Of a DNA stretch of 64,000 nt, positions 1 through 10,115 are shown piece after piece. The DNA is from Cristatella mucedo (Eukaryota; Bryozoa; Phylactolaemata; Cristatellidae). The stretch spans positions 62,501-126,500 of the forward strand of contig WPIO01000267.1 of NCBI GenBank assembly GCA_009760855.2, read 5' to 3'. The position numbers and the translations under genes are program-made. The notes below the pieces were generated by a model. The model saw only the letters and a program-made list of their open reading frames with translations. It had not been told where the DNA came from and made no database searches. Numbering within the stretch: the stretch's first letter is position 1; the number at the start of each line of letters is the position of its first letter.

Positions 1-1984
1 CCGGCAATGCTGGCTGTCCTTTTTTACGATTTACAGGTTGGTGAGGATTATTAAAAATAAAGGACAATTATAATTTGTTCGCTCATGTGAGCACGTATTA
101 ACTTGCTTGTATCGTGAAGCTCTGTATTTGCCATGCTATACAGAGATCCGACGGTTAATAATCATGCTTAAATCTAGGCTATGCAATGGGCAGACTGCAC
201 TCCACGAACAGATGCCATTCCTCAGTGTGGACAGCTAATCAGCAGGGGATCTGTAATTCGATGTTGCATCCTTCAGAACTTTCACAGTGTGAAACTTCTC
301 ACACACGTGCAACAGCTCCTAGGGAAGGAAGCATTTACTTAGAGATAATCGAACTCAACCTTAGATCTCAATTCTTTAAATTAGCTAACCAATCGGAAGC
401 ACTATATGCACTATTTGAGATTCTTACGTTCAGGCTCTGACACTGATTGTTAAATTGTGACCTCTTGCGAAATGGCAGCAATAATCATCTTTGTGAGTGA
501 TGCGATGTTCATGCTTTTGACCTGATCAATGCATTGCTTTTAATCAGCCGGCATTAATGAACGGTACTTGACCTAATCTTCTCTATTCGATGTCATTCTG
601 CCAATGGACAAGTTTCTGTGCAATTTAAAATCAATTGGTATGTTGCCTTTACGGACTATGGAAAGTGCCTAGACAGGGATTCGGGTCACTGATGGTCTGG
701 GATATCTTATTACAATTTTGTTTAATGTTAACGTTAGGTAGAAACAGTTCTAGTATGAAACCTCAACAATAAACTTAGTTTATACCTGACATAACGAGTA
801 CCAATGCTTGCACAACCGTTAAAAGCTCCAATCGGCTATTAATCAGGTTAAGATATGGCAGCAGGGATATTTTTAGGTTTCCAAACTACAGATAGGCGAA
901 CAATGCAACGGTTGTAGGGCCAAATGCCAAAAGAGTTTCAAAAGAGCCAGGAATAATTCCGCAATAACAGAAAATTAAAGGATTGCTGATCAGTGGCTAT
1001 TATCCTGCTTGCTGGAAGCAATACAGATATGCATGCTGTCAAACTCTAATTCTTCAAAAGTGTTAACTCTATAAATAAGTAATAAGTTAGCCTGAAGTTT
1101 CCTGCCGTACCAGTTTTACTATGCAGGTTATGATTGTTTGATTTATCAGAAGTTCCGTGTGATTAAATCAGGATGCTTAATCAACTCTGAGCACTCCAAC
1201 TTAACCCCTTTGGCCTACTACATGCGTCAGGGCTGTACGATACACGTGTAGTACCACTATATGAACGAGTAAGGCGTCCCTGCATTAACTATTAATGGTT
1301 GTGAAGATGATAGTCGACGGGCTTGCCGTAGCATGCTGCTCCTTAAACTGTGGCTGCACATTTTCGGTTTTCAAACATGATGATACCTTCAGAGAATGCT
1401 TACAATTTGTGCCTATGGCATTCCCGATCTTTTAACTTGTGCCATTAGATTTCAGCTTGAGCCTCGATGATACACTGAAAGAAATTTGTCACTACTGAGA
1501 CACAGCTGAAGTCGTTCTTGAACGTTGTTTATTTTTTATTACTCTGAGAACTATATAAATGTCGACAAATTAGTGATGTCCATCATCACCTTTGTTAACG
1601 TCTCGGTTCAGCTTGTCTCAGATCCGGAAAGCATATTTTTTATACCTTGCACTGCGTTTAATCTAGTATCAAGTTGGTGATGTTAACAATAATTTACCGT
1701 CCTTAAGGTATACATCTTGATTTCATCGCTAAACTTTCTGGCCCCATCTCTTTTGATAATGGGGAACCGTTATTTGGATTTCTAAAAGACACCAATATCC
1801 ACTGTGATTACGGGTCTCATCTGATGTCTTCTTTATTGCTTTTACCAACTTAGATCTTCTGCCTACTTGCTCAAGTTTAAGCTAATATCCTTACACAGAA
1901 GATATGACATCGAAGTGCAAATTTTCCAATATAAGTTTACTTTAAAGACGGAAGTCGCCACTTGGTTCAGTAGACGTGATCATT
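1..1984. other. no gene recognised
   Basis: About 2 kb of host-like sequence of mixed composition. Short open frames exist but none resembles a known protein. Its right edge runs into a LINE fragment and then into the viral element. I see no RNA gene or clear repeat here. Confidence 0.5.
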
Positions 1985-2107
1985 TTTGGATATGTCATTA
2001 GCCTCTGGCAATGTCCCAGCACCTTTAAAAAAAGCTGTAGTCAGGCCACTTCTCAAGAAAGCGACAATAGACCAAGAGAACCTAAGCAACCGCCGCCCAG
2101 TTCAGTC
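1985..2107 (+). mobile_element. L2/CR1-like LINE reverse-transcriptase fragment (N-terminal part)
   Basis: Forward translation gives the stretch that precedes the catalytic part of L2/CR1-type reverse transcriptases, including VPAPLKKAVVRPLLKK and a damaged NYRPV-type motif. Similarity stops at about 2107, where AT-rich viral sequence begins. The next part of the same domain appears at 23788, so the two pieces could be one LINE split by a later insertion. They could equally be two separate truncated copies. Confidence 0.75.
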
Positions 2108-2124
2108 TGAAACTTAGATCCCAT

Positions 2125-2748
2125 CTATAATAATTTATCATTAATCTGTGATCTTACAGTTTTATTATCTTCAGTTAATTTATATGTAAAATTAAGTACA
2201 GCAAAATCTTGATGTAAACGGATAGCTTTAATGTCTCTCACTTCAGTAGCTGCAACAGGATTATTAAAATAACCTAAATGTAATTTACGTCTTTCAATGA
2301 CAATAAAAGCCTTCCATTTATTTTCTTTTTCATTCCAACACGCACCAAAAAATCCATATTTATTTCTTTTGTTAATACCTCTATTTCTTTGATTTTCAGA
2401 GCATGCTGCTAATCTTAAATTTGAAATTATGTTATCTAATTTATTTCTGTCAATATGATCTAGTTGAAAAATTGTTACTTGATGTTTACAAATGATCCAC
2501 GCAATTTTTTAAACTTTATACAATTTACCATCTATTTTTATTCCTCTATACCCGTTAGTATTAATTCTTCCTGCAATATCTCCAATTCTTGCCGGTCCCC
2601 TATTACCTTTCCACCTAAAAACACCAGTAAACGCATTATAAGCTAACAATTCTATTACTCTATCTCTAAAAACAGTAACTTCTTTTTGATTAATTTATTA
2701 TACAATACTTTTTAAGCGTTTAAAATAATTACTGTGAAACTTTGACAT
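2125..2748 (-). pseudogene. HNH homing-type endonuclease with AP2-like C-terminus (broken)
   Basis: The frame reads as the NUMOD/HNH/AP2 family seen in phages and large DNA viruses. An N-terminal segment contains ELLAYNAFTG and WKGNRG, followed by an HNH core (LDHIDRNKLDNIISNLR, then SENQRNRG) and an AP2-like tail with WNEKENKWKAFI and LGYFNNPVAA. It is closely related to the gene at 11798. Damage includes two tandem TAA codons near codon 17 and another TAA just before the HNH core. The start is placed at the ATG just downstream of a TATATAG motif. Family members nick DNA and spread as selfish genes, and this one is inactive. Confidence 0.8.
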
Positions 2749-2751
2749 GTT

Positions 2752-2758
2752 CTATATA
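2752..2758 (-). promoter_or_regulatory. TATATAG start-proximal motif
   Basis: TATATAG lies 3 bases before the ATG of the HNH gene, matching the motif before many other genes of this element. Confidence 0.55.
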
Positions 2759-2812
2759 TTCATTGATTATTATTTTGTTTCTATCTAATACTTCTCTAAC
2801 TATTGGAACTAT

Positions 2813-3514
2813 TTATGCAAATCTTCCATAATCCTCTTCCTCCACAACTTGTATTTTTACTTTTTTTATCATATTTTTTGTCATAACCAAAAGTTTTTTT
2901 TTATTGTTAAATCTACCAAAATCACTTGTTATATTAAATTCAAAATCAAAGTATGTTTCATCTTTAAATAAATACATAAAAAGTGGTTCTCTTATTGGAA
3001 AATCAAAATCATAACTTGTTGGAATCCTAACATTCCCAGCAGCTACAAAATCTTTAGGTGCTTCATCACAATTTAGACCAGGTACAAATATTTGAAATTC
3101 ACTATAGAAACATCTACTTAATTTTAGTACATGAAGTTCTAATAAACATTGAGCAAGGTATTGTTTTGGAATAAAATCTTCAACTATATTTCTAGACCAT
3201 AAACACTTTATCTCAATTAAAGTATCTTCATCTATAATTCCATCCGGTGAGTAGGGAAAGACCCCATCACTAGTAAAGCAATCATTTGAATTCTCAATAG
3301 TTCTATATAATTTCATTTCTAAATATTTAGCAGCTATTGGTTCAAAAACTTTTCCAAATATCATTTGTGCAAAACGCATTGGTTGACTATTAGCAATATA
3401 TTTTTTTAGTTTTCTATTAGCATTTAGTTCTCTATCACAATCAGTTTGACTACCAAAAACCATATCATTTCCTAAAACAGAATAAACTTCTGATCCAACA
3501 ATATTTAAACTCAT
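2813..3514 (-). CDS. YqaJ/lambda-exonuclease-like PD-(D/E)XK nuclease
   Basis: A 233-residue open frame without internal stops. The motif order fits the YqaJ viral recombinase/alkaline exonuclease fold: a Glu-containing helix (FGKVFEPIA, about residues 54-62), SPDG (about 89-92), EIK as the ExK catalytic strand (about 101-103), and a following YLAQCLLEL helix with the conserved Gln. Such enzymes resect double-stranded DNA for recombination or concatemer processing. The gene sits between the HNH nuclease and the capsid gene on the same strand. It is one of the few open replication/recombination genes in a decaying element, though single-residue damage cannot be excluded. The family assignment rests on motifs only. 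Confidence 0.72.
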   Translation of the reverse strand: MSLNIVGSEVYSVLGNDMVFGSQTDCDRELNANRKLKKYIANSQPMRFAQMIFGKVFEPIAAKYLEMKLYRTIENSNDCFTSDGVFPYSPDGIIDEDTLIEIKCLWSRNIVEDFIPKQYLAQCLLELHVLKLSRCFYSEFQIFVPGLNCDEAPKDFVAAGNVRIPTSYDFDFPIREPLFMYLFKDETYFDFEFNITSDFGRFNNKKKLLVMTKNMIKKVKIQVVEEEDYGRFA

Positions 3515-3585
3515 AGATCTCTTCTATTCATCAGACCCTTGAATAAAATTCGCTGTTTGCATTATATTTAGTTATGATAATTTTA

Positions 3586-5112
3586 TTAAAAATCTTTTCC
3601 TTCATATACCATATTACCCTTGCTACAAGTGAAATTTGCGCCTGAGCCATTTGAAGTTAGTTCAGCACTATTCTCACAAATAGTCAAGAAATGGATTACT
3701 AGTGTAGTTCCTGCAGGTACAGCACTATTGAATTCAACAGTTACATCTAACCGAGAAGTCACTCTAAGAGGCTCATCATTATATTGTAAGTCTACAACGT
3801 GAATTGGATAGAGCGCCATCTATTCTGAGAAAGAAACACCACGAGGACCAACAAGCTCATTAACACCAAGATATTGCTTTCTGAAAGTGGCGAAATCAAT
3901 ATATTCAGGTGAATGCTTACCAAATTTGGCCAAAGTAGATCTTGGAACTGCAGGAAATTGAATAGATCCATTAGCAAGAACTGAAACATTTTTAATATCA
4001 CAATGATTGTAAGTACAAGGGTTACCAGTGTAACTATCATATTTATCAGTATTTTGAGCTGCAACGATTAACCACCTAACCTTATCAATATTATTTTGAA
4101 CTGATAAAGTTTTAACGAATCAAAGATTTTGATTGAAAGTATTTACAGTAATGTTTTCATAACGTCTAACTCTGTAATTTATTCTATTTTTCTTTGATCT
4201 CTCACTTGAAATATCTGCAAGTGCTCTTTGAATACTTTATTTTGGTGTTACACATGCTACAATAAGTCTCATTTTTGACATTGCAGTTCTGAAAGCAATT
4301 TACATACCTTGTCCATTAGCTATTGCCGGTGTTACAGTTCCACCAACACTTTTTCCTGCCATTGTATTTGCAGTATCATTTGCTGTACCACTTGTTCCAG
4401 TCATAATAATATCTCTATCAAATCCACCAACTTTTGTCATTTCAAGTGTACATGGAATATTATAAAGAATTTTATTCATATCAGCACAAAAACGAGAGAT
4501 TCTTGCTAGAGGCAAAAGAATACTGAAATGTCCAACCTCATCAGTAATAGTATTTATAATTCCTCTTCTAACTACAAATCCACTGTTTTTATCACTAGTT
4601 CCAGAAGCAGTAGGATGTACATAAGAAGTAATACCATCAGCTAAATCATTCATTCCATTTGGTTCACACTTTCTCCATCCATTAGCAGGACCTTCAATTC
4701 TATTATAACTCTCTGGATAACATATAAGACCCATTAGTGTTGAAACACTTCCAACTCCTTCCTTTAGCGGAAAGCTTTCAATCTCTTCTGTACCAAGTCT
4801 AACTCTCCTACTACTAAACATCCATGCACCAGCATTATTAACAAGACTGAATGCAAGATTTCTATGAGGAGTACTATAAGCTCCACCAGCTGCAGTTTGG
4901 ACTTGTATTTGTCCTTCAAGTAAAGCAAAACTATCAATTAGAACATAAAACGTTTGTTGTTCACCAGGAATAATGAAACTAACTAATTTACTAGTAACAT
5001 TATCAGTCTCATTTCCATTAGTTTGATAAAACTCTCTAAATTGATAATCTTTAAGTTTATATTCAGGAAATTCAGGTTCTCTAAGTTCGAGTATAGTATC
5101 TGCACTTGTCAT
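3586..5112 (-). pseudogene. double-jelly-roll major capsid protein (hexon-like), broken by stops
   Basis: One reading frame of about 508 codons holds all the pieces. The N-terminal half (about 270 residues) is open and contains capsid-type segments such as FYVLIDSFALLEGQ and SILLPLARISRF. The C-terminal half continues in the same frame through a TAA at 4300, another TAA, a TGA, and a TAG just before 3819, ending near 3586. Length, segment order and the mid-protein RLIVACVTP stretch fit the double-jelly-roll capsid proteins of Polintons and adintoviruses, which form the pseudo-hexagonal capsomers of an icosahedral shell. A TATATAG motif lies 8 bases before the ATG. All three stop codons occur, so this is decay and not recoding. 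Confidence 0.82.
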
Positions 5113-5120
5113 TTTCTTCT

Positions 5121-5127
5121 CTATATA
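5121..5127 (-). promoter_or_regulatory. TATATAG motif before the capsid gene
   Basis: TATATAG on the minus strand, followed after a short purine-rich spacer by the capsid ATG at 5112. Confidence 0.6.
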
Positions 5128-5140
5128 AAAAACTAAAATT

Positions 5141-5871
5141 TTATTTTCGAGTATATAATCCAGCACCAAATTTTCTCTTTAAATTTCCACCATAAGTATC
5201 AATCCTAGGACTAACATAAGGTACAACAGCTTTATCATTAATTACTTTTGCTATTTCTTTATATGCTTTAGGATCATTCTCTTTAGGAGACCTAATAGAT
5301 GAACCAGAAGTAGGAGAATAGTCTCCTACTTCTGGTTCATCTTCTTCTATCTTTGCCTTTCTACTTTTTTTAGATTTATTCTTAGTAACCTTTTCAAGCA
5401 TAACTTCTTTCAGTTTAAGATCCATCTCTTTCATCTTTCTGTCATATTCTTCATCTTTTCTTTTCAAGCTCATATTCAAGTTCTTTCTTTCTCTTTTCTT
5501 CTTCAAGTTTATCATCTATCTCTCTACGTTTCACAGCATAATCTTGATCTATCTTTTCTTTTTTAGTTTGAAGTTCAGTAAGCTTTCTTGCTTGATGCAT
5601 TTCAATACCTTTATTTGCAATCGTTAATCCTGCATCAACAGCTTAACCTGTAGTACCTAATGTAATGTGTATCTCCGACAGTAACTCCACAAAGTCATAA
5701 AGACCATGTGGGTGATACGCAGGAGAGTTTTGTATAGCGCACTCACAGCCTAAGCGGCTGTCGGTACGCAACATTATTAAAGATATCAAGAGCATTATCA
5801 AATTTTACTCCAGATCCACGATATTTACCACCATATATTTTATGATGACCAACTCTTGCATAGCTACCCAT
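5141..5871 (-). pseudogene. charged coiled-coil virion protein (function unknown), broken
   Basis: The N-terminus (start at 5871, preceded by a CATAGAG sequence) is Gly/Tyr/basic-rich. A heptad-rich Lys/Glu coiled coil follows, and the C-terminal segment from 5515 is rich in Lys, Glu and Ser and ends in a basic tail (NLKRKFGAGLYTRK). The frame is interrupted by an approximately 110-bp GC-richer insertion (5664-5773), a TAA, and a frameshift near 5460. It lies between capsid and penton-like genes on the same strand, which suggests a structural or core protein, but I do not recognise a family. Confidence 0.55.
5664..5773. mobile_element. small foreign insertion inside the coiled-coil gene
   Basis: About 110 bp of distinctly more GC-rich sequence interrupts the AT-rich gene. 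Its ends share an inverted CCGACAG core (left ..ctCCGACAGtaa, right ..CTGTCGGtac), as a MITE-like element would. No clear target duplication is visible, so the nature of the insertion is uncertain. Confidence 0.35.
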
Positions 5872-5894
5872 TGCTCTATGTTACTTTGAAATTT

Positions 5895-6780
5895 CTATGT
5901 TGCAACTACATCAGTTATAATTGAAACAGGATTTCCATTTTGATCTGTTAAACTTATCTTAAAACTACTTATTCCATCTACATCACCACGTGTCGATAAA
6001 TACAATACATTATTATTGTGTAGATTAACCTTTTCACCTGGACTAATATCATCAATATCTATAATATTTAAAGAATTACATTGCTCTAAGAATACTTTTC
6101 TTCTTTCTACATAATTCTTAAAAGGATCAACTAAATCACAATCAACACTTATCCATCGTATTCCTTTATTGTCTGGTAATAACATTTTATTCCATGCTTT
6201 AAAGATACCAGCAAAATACATTGCTTTTTCTATTGCTCCATATGGTGTTCCACCTACAAGAGCAGAATCAAATGTTCCTTGTTGATTTGAATTAAAACCA
6301 AGAGTATCACCTATTGAATTCGCAGCAGCATTATAATTATTTCCAAGTAGAACAACGAAATCACCAACTATTTGCATTAATATTCTATCATCTGTATCAA
6401 CACTAAATTTTATACCTGTACTATTTCTTTTAGTTGTATCATCAAAAGCACTAATCGTTGATGTCGTTGTTGAACCATTTGGAGCTACTATAGTTTTTAG
6501 TTGTGGATCTGATAGTCCTCTATTTAGAGCTGCTGTTATTTTATTTGAATCATAATAACCAGGAGCAATTGTGATATAGGCAGGTGATGCATCAGTCATT
6601 GACCACAAACCAAAGTTTATCATTTATATCTTTAAGTATATTTAATACTACTTTATTAGTATAAGTGAATTCTACTTGACGTAATCCAATTTTATTTTAA
6701 CCTGAATCAGATCCTAACATAATTGGTGGATATAATGTTTTTGATTCTGAACTACTAGTTCCAGTTAATCTTATTGACAT
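5895..6780 (-). pseudogene. penton-like minor capsid protein, paralogue B (broken)
   Basis: The frame starting at 6778-6780 carries a TAA after about 27 codons and shifts frame near 6620. The remaining 242 residues are open. They contain TIAPGYYDSNKITAALNRGL, a typical penton/minor-capsid segment, then a TLGFN turn, a strand with ISVDCDLV, and a C-terminal strand pair ISSFKISLTDQNGNP. The neighbouring gene at 6790-7654 has the same landmarks in the same order. In Polinton-like viruses the single-jelly-roll penton closes the fivefold vertices. Whether this copy was the true penton or a variant vertex protein cannot be told from sequence alone. Confidence 0.62.
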
Positions 6781-6789
6781 TTTTCTATA

Positions 6790-7654
6790 TTAAACTTCAA
6801 GAATTTCTATAGCAACCGTAATATTTTGAGAATCAAAATCTATTATATTTTGGTTTTGATCAGTGACAGTAATTACTATATCAGAGATAGAATCATTAGC
6901 AACATTATGATATTCACTAGTTTCTGGTTTATAAACCATTAGATTCCATGGATGGGTATCATAAGGAAAACTAGCTAATACTTGTGATTCTTTTCCATTT
7001 ATAGAACTAGTTCCACTTACAACCATGTTGCAATTTATAGCTATAAAATCAATATTACTAAAATGCACTTCATTCTCAGAATCAACCTTAGTATTAGGTG
7101 TACAAACGACTGGTGTAACATCAGAATACATTTTAGCAAAGTCAGCAGCAGAAAGTGTAGTATAAGCAGCAGTAAATCCTAATATAGTAGAAATAGAAGA
7201 TTTACTTGCAAGAAAAACTCCAACCAACAGGTAATTTAATCCACGACTTTAAAGTAGCAGTATCAAGTCCCATTTGAAACTTGTCAGTTGATGCTCCAGA
7301 TTGTGTAATTGAATTATTAATTGTATCAGCAATTCCAACATTTATATCATCAGTTGTACCACCATATATTCAAGGACTTAATTTAACAGTTTGTTCTGAA
7401 ACACCAGTAACTCTATAAACAAATGAGTTATTAGTTTCAGTTATATTTCTAATAAAGTTAGTTGCAGCAAATTTCTTAAAACAGATCTTATAGTTTTTAC
7501 CTCTTAGTAATATTAGTGTATTAACCCTAGCTCTGATTGGGCTAGTAATTTCAGTTATATTGAAAACATATCCATCTTTACGTGCTTGACTACTTCTTCT
7601 AATACTTTCAAGATTCTTTAATATATCACTAGCAATTTTTACTAAGTCACTCAT
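6790..7654 (-). pseudogene. penton-like minor capsid protein, paralogue A (broken)
   Basis: The gene starts at 7654 with MSDLVKIASDI directly after a TATATAG motif. A TGA lies near 7370, and a one-base shift near 7225 separates the N-terminal from the C-terminal half. The C-terminal half has the penton-type landmarks: an ILGF turn, a strand with FIAINCNMV, the segment ASFPYDTHPWNLMVYKP, and the closing strands ISDIVITVTDQNQNIIDF. The total is about 288 codons, suited to a single-jelly-roll minor capsid protein. It lies immediately upstream of paralogue B, with a 9-bp gap. Confidence 0.65.
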
Positions 7655-7656
7655 TT

Positions 7657-7663
7657 CTATATA
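7657..7663 (-). promoter_or_regulatory. TATATAG motif before penton-like gene A
   Basis: TATATAG ends 2 bases before the ATG at 7654, one of the tightest examples of the motif in the element. Confidence 0.6.
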
Positions 7664-7679
7664 TTATATTAAAGATTGT

Positions 7680-8384
7680 TTATCTTCGCAACATATTTTT
7701 TGGTGTTTTTCGAGATGAAGCAAGGTCATTAACAGCTGCACTTATTGAAGGTATTACACCTTTATTCCCAGAAGCAAGTTCACTTAGCCATAGATCAAGT
7801 TTATCTAGTACTTCTTTTTCAGATTTAACAAAGAATGGAACTATATCTATTCCTTTTCCAGTATAAGTAAGATAACTATAAATAACATACTCTGTTGGTT
7901 TTCTTGACTCAGTAGAACGTAGTTCTGCAAGCAAAAATTCGACATCAGAATTAAATAATTCTTTACTATCTACTCTAATATTTTCTATAACATTTCTTAC
8001 TGTATTAGATACTGATCCTCTAGTTTTAATTTCATCAAGAAGATATTGTTTCTTTTCTTTTAGAATATCAGTTTCAGATTGAACAGGTTCTTGAACAGAT
8101 TAAACAACTGGTTCTTGAACAACTTTAGCTTTTCTAATCCTTTTACTAGGTTTCTTACCAGTTGAAGGATTGACATCAAGATGTTCTGCAATTCCTTTTT
8201 GAAGTGAATCAGTTGCTTCTCTCACCTCAGGATTAGCAGCATTTGTCTTAGCTTGATTTGCAATAGCTACAGCTTTTTTAGGTTTTCCTTCAGCAATAGC
8301 AGCAAATCCTTTTTTTACTATATTAGAAATATCTACAGGTGTTTTATACTCCAATATTCTTTTAGCTTGTTCCTGTTCTTCCAT
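7680..8384 (-). pseudogene. unknown 234-residue virion-cluster protein with one stop
   Basis: A single reading frame runs from the ATG at 8384 to the TAA at 7680 and is broken only by a TAA at 8100-8102 inside a Gln/Glu/Pro/Val linker. The N-terminal half is Lys/Ala-rich and basic (KKAVAIANQAK, KPSKRIRKAK). The C-terminal half is mixed alpha/beta (EYVIYSYLTYTGKGIDIVPFF) and ends with a basic tail. Its ATG overlaps the stop region of the upstream gene (TAAATGG), so the two are probably co-expressed. I recognise no family. Position in the capsid cluster suggests a minor structural or assembly role. Confidence 0.55.
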
Positions 8385-8663
8385 TTAAACTGCAGGCGAA
8401 GGTCTAATTCTTTTTAATTTACTAATAACAATATTACCAGAGTTATCAGTTGATTTCTCTAAAGCACGTTCATTTGGTTCATGTTCAACTCTATCTCTTG
8501 CTTGCATTTCTGCTTCAATCCTTTGTATCTCTTGAGAATTATCAAGTATTTCAGCGACAGGTAACCTTTCTAAATTAACAAGTTTATTTTCTAAATCTAT
8601 TGCTTCTTGAACACTACCTCTGTAAGGTCTGTTCTTACTTGCACATACTTTACCGTTAACCAT
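8385..8663 (-). CDS. unknown 92-residue charged protein
   Basis: An open frame of 92 residues starting just downstream of a TATAGGAGAAA sequence, a degenerate form of the element's start motif. It is rich in Glu, Arg and Asn and predicted to be largely helical (EIQRIEAEMQARDRVEHEPNE), with a basic C-terminus. Its stop codon abuts the ATG of the next gene. No family recognised. It is intact, and conservation cannot be tested here because copy 2 lacks this region. Confidence 0.5.
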   Translation of the reverse strand: MVNGKVCASKNRPYRGSVQEAIDLENKLVNLERLPVAEILDNSQEIQRIEAEMQARDRVEHEPNERALEKSTDNSGNIVISKLKRIRPSPAV

Positions 8664-8692
8664 TTTCTCCTATATTCAATTAAAAATAGTTA

Positions 8693-9343
8693 TTAACTGT
8701 TTACCTGTATTATCAACTGACCAAAATCATCCTCATCTTAAGTTTTAGTTAGATCAATAACACAATAACTATATCTTTTCCTTGTACAGGAGTTTATCCT
8801 TTCTCTAAATTGTTTCTTATCAATATCACCAACATATGAATCACGAATATATTCTATATCAGTAATATTTTTTTTTAAAGATAATTATCATATTTATATT
8901 GTTACTTATTTCTCTTCTAGGAATATTAGTAAAACCTTGAGCAAGATAAAATATATTCAAACCTTTATGTCTTCCTCTAGTAAAATAATCTAATATCTTA
9001 GATTGATTTTCTGTCATTAAATCATCTATATAACAACATTCTTACAATTCTTATATGAATCAACTTCTGGCATATTATTAATTCCATTAACCCAAACAAA
9101 TGCAGGCTTTTCTCTAGTCATTGACATTAGACCACGATATAACTTTTGATCTAAACTTGAAGCAATAATAGTACAAGTATCATAATTAACTTTACCATAA
9201 AATATCCAATTCATTACTAACTGGGATTTACCTGTTCCACTTGGTCCAAGAACTAATAATCTAATTGGTACTTTAGGTAATGGTTTTTAATGTCCAGTAT
9301 CCAAATCTTGTCCAAAATTGAATGTTTTAACTTGCAAAGACAT
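8693..9343 (-). pseudogene. FtsK/HerA-type genome-packaging ATPase (broken)
   Basis: About 217 codons from the ATG at 9343. A Walker A motif GPSGTGKS lies at 9224-9247. The Walker B region (NVVI followed by DD) is split by a frameshift near 9028. Downstream segments include SKILDYFTRGRHKG and IFYLAQG, typical of the sensor strand of A32/FtsK-like viral packaging ATPases. Further damage includes a TAA after codon 18, a frameshift in a run of A residues near 8875, and a TAA near the end. The family pumps genomic DNA into preformed capsids. It is the last gene of the minus-strand capsid cluster and shares its promoter region with the divergent plus-strand gene at 9373. Confidence 0.8.
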
Positions 9344-9372
9344 TTTTTCTATATTGTAGTAGATACGGAAAT
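9344..9372. promoter_or_regulatory. bidirectional start region between ATPase and core gene
   Basis: The 29 bp between two divergently transcribed genes hold a minus-strand AATATAG motif for the ATPase and a TAGATACGGAAA stretch before the plus-strand core gene. The spacing leaves almost no room for untranslated leaders. Confidence 0.4.
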
Positions 9373-9740
9373 ATATTTTTGAAGTGTAAAAAACAAACTG
9401 ATACACTTAATGAAGAGTATGTAGAAGTAGATAATACGAAAGGAATGAGGGGGATGCTTAAAGGTATTTGTACTATTTGTGATAGTAAGTTGTTAAGTTG
9501 AGAACAACAATTGGTTCTGGAAGAATACAAAAAAAATCTGGTTCAGGAAGAATACAAAACAAATCTGGATCATCTGTTCCAATTCCTGCTTTATTTGCTG
9601 CAATATCAAATATACTTAGTAAACAATTCTCAGGTAGTAAAGATAGATATAGTGGTTCTGGAGATAAAATTGCAGAGCAAAAAAAGACTATTGAACAATT
9701 AAAAAAAATTATCACCTTTGACCGATATATAAATAAATAA
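9373..9740 (+). pseudogene. Cys-rich, basic virion core protein (broken)
   Basis: The first part reads KCKKQTDT and then GICTICDSK, two Cys pairs about 35 residues apart that resemble a small zinc ribbon. An in-frame TGA at 9499 is followed, in another frame, by a basic Gly/Ser/Arg/Lys region with an internal repeat (SGRIQKKSGSGRIQNKSGS). Next comes a short hydrophobic segment (VPIPALFAAISNIL), and a charged helix ends near 9740. This Cys-ribbon plus basic-tail layout recalls DNA-binding core proteins of adintovirus-like elements. The start is uncertain because the expected ATG appears to be ATA. It is directly followed by the protease. Confidence 0.5.
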
Positions 9741-10086
9741 TTATATAAAAGAATTAGATATAACAAAATTAGAGGTGTCTTTGCCAGAGATGAACTAAAA
9801 AAACCATTAAGGAATGAATGTCTTATTTGTAATACTGGTGAATCAGAAAAAGCAATATATCACCGGGTAGGTAGCACTCAAAAAAGAAGGAAGGAAATGT
9901 TTCTACTTTGATTCATTCTGTGCACCACCAATGCCAGAAGTAATAAAATATTTTGATGTTATGCCAACATTTCAGACTTTTAAGTTACAAGAATACAATC
10001 AAACAGATTGTGGAAGAATGTGTCTAATCTTCTTAAAACTGATGCAAGAATCAGATTTTGGATCGACAATGGAATTATTAATTTAA
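9718..10086 (+). pseudogene. adenain-like cysteine protease (broken)
   Basis: Segments diagnostic of the Polinton/adenovirus maturation protease occur in order: YIKELDI, then IRGVFARDEL, a region ending IYH at the catalytic His position, GRKCFYFDSF with the acidic residue, and NQTDCGRMC with the oxyanion Gln region and catalytic Cys. At least two frameshifts and one TAA separate them, and the Trp usually following the His is lost. The enzyme cleaves capsid and core precursors during virion maturation. It lies just behind the core protein on the same strand. Confidence 0.78.
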
Positions 10087-10108
10087 TTTAAACATTTTCT
10101 TTTCCTTG

Positions 10109-10113
10109 TATAG
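10109..10113 (+). promoter_or_regulatory. TATAG start-proximal motif (plus strand)
   Basis: TATAG, two bases before the ATG at 10116. It shows that plus-strand genes use the same signature as minus-strand ones. Confidence 0.5.
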
Positions 10114-10115
10114 AT

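Noticed and set aside
2108-2160. Left terminal inverted repeat matching the right palindrome
   Set aside because: I compared the first bases of the element with the palindrome arms and found no match, so the left end appears truncated or different.
3792-4064. Separate hydrophobic 90-residue protein
   Set aside because: It is a shadow in another frame of the capsid gene, whose own frame continues through this region with several stops.
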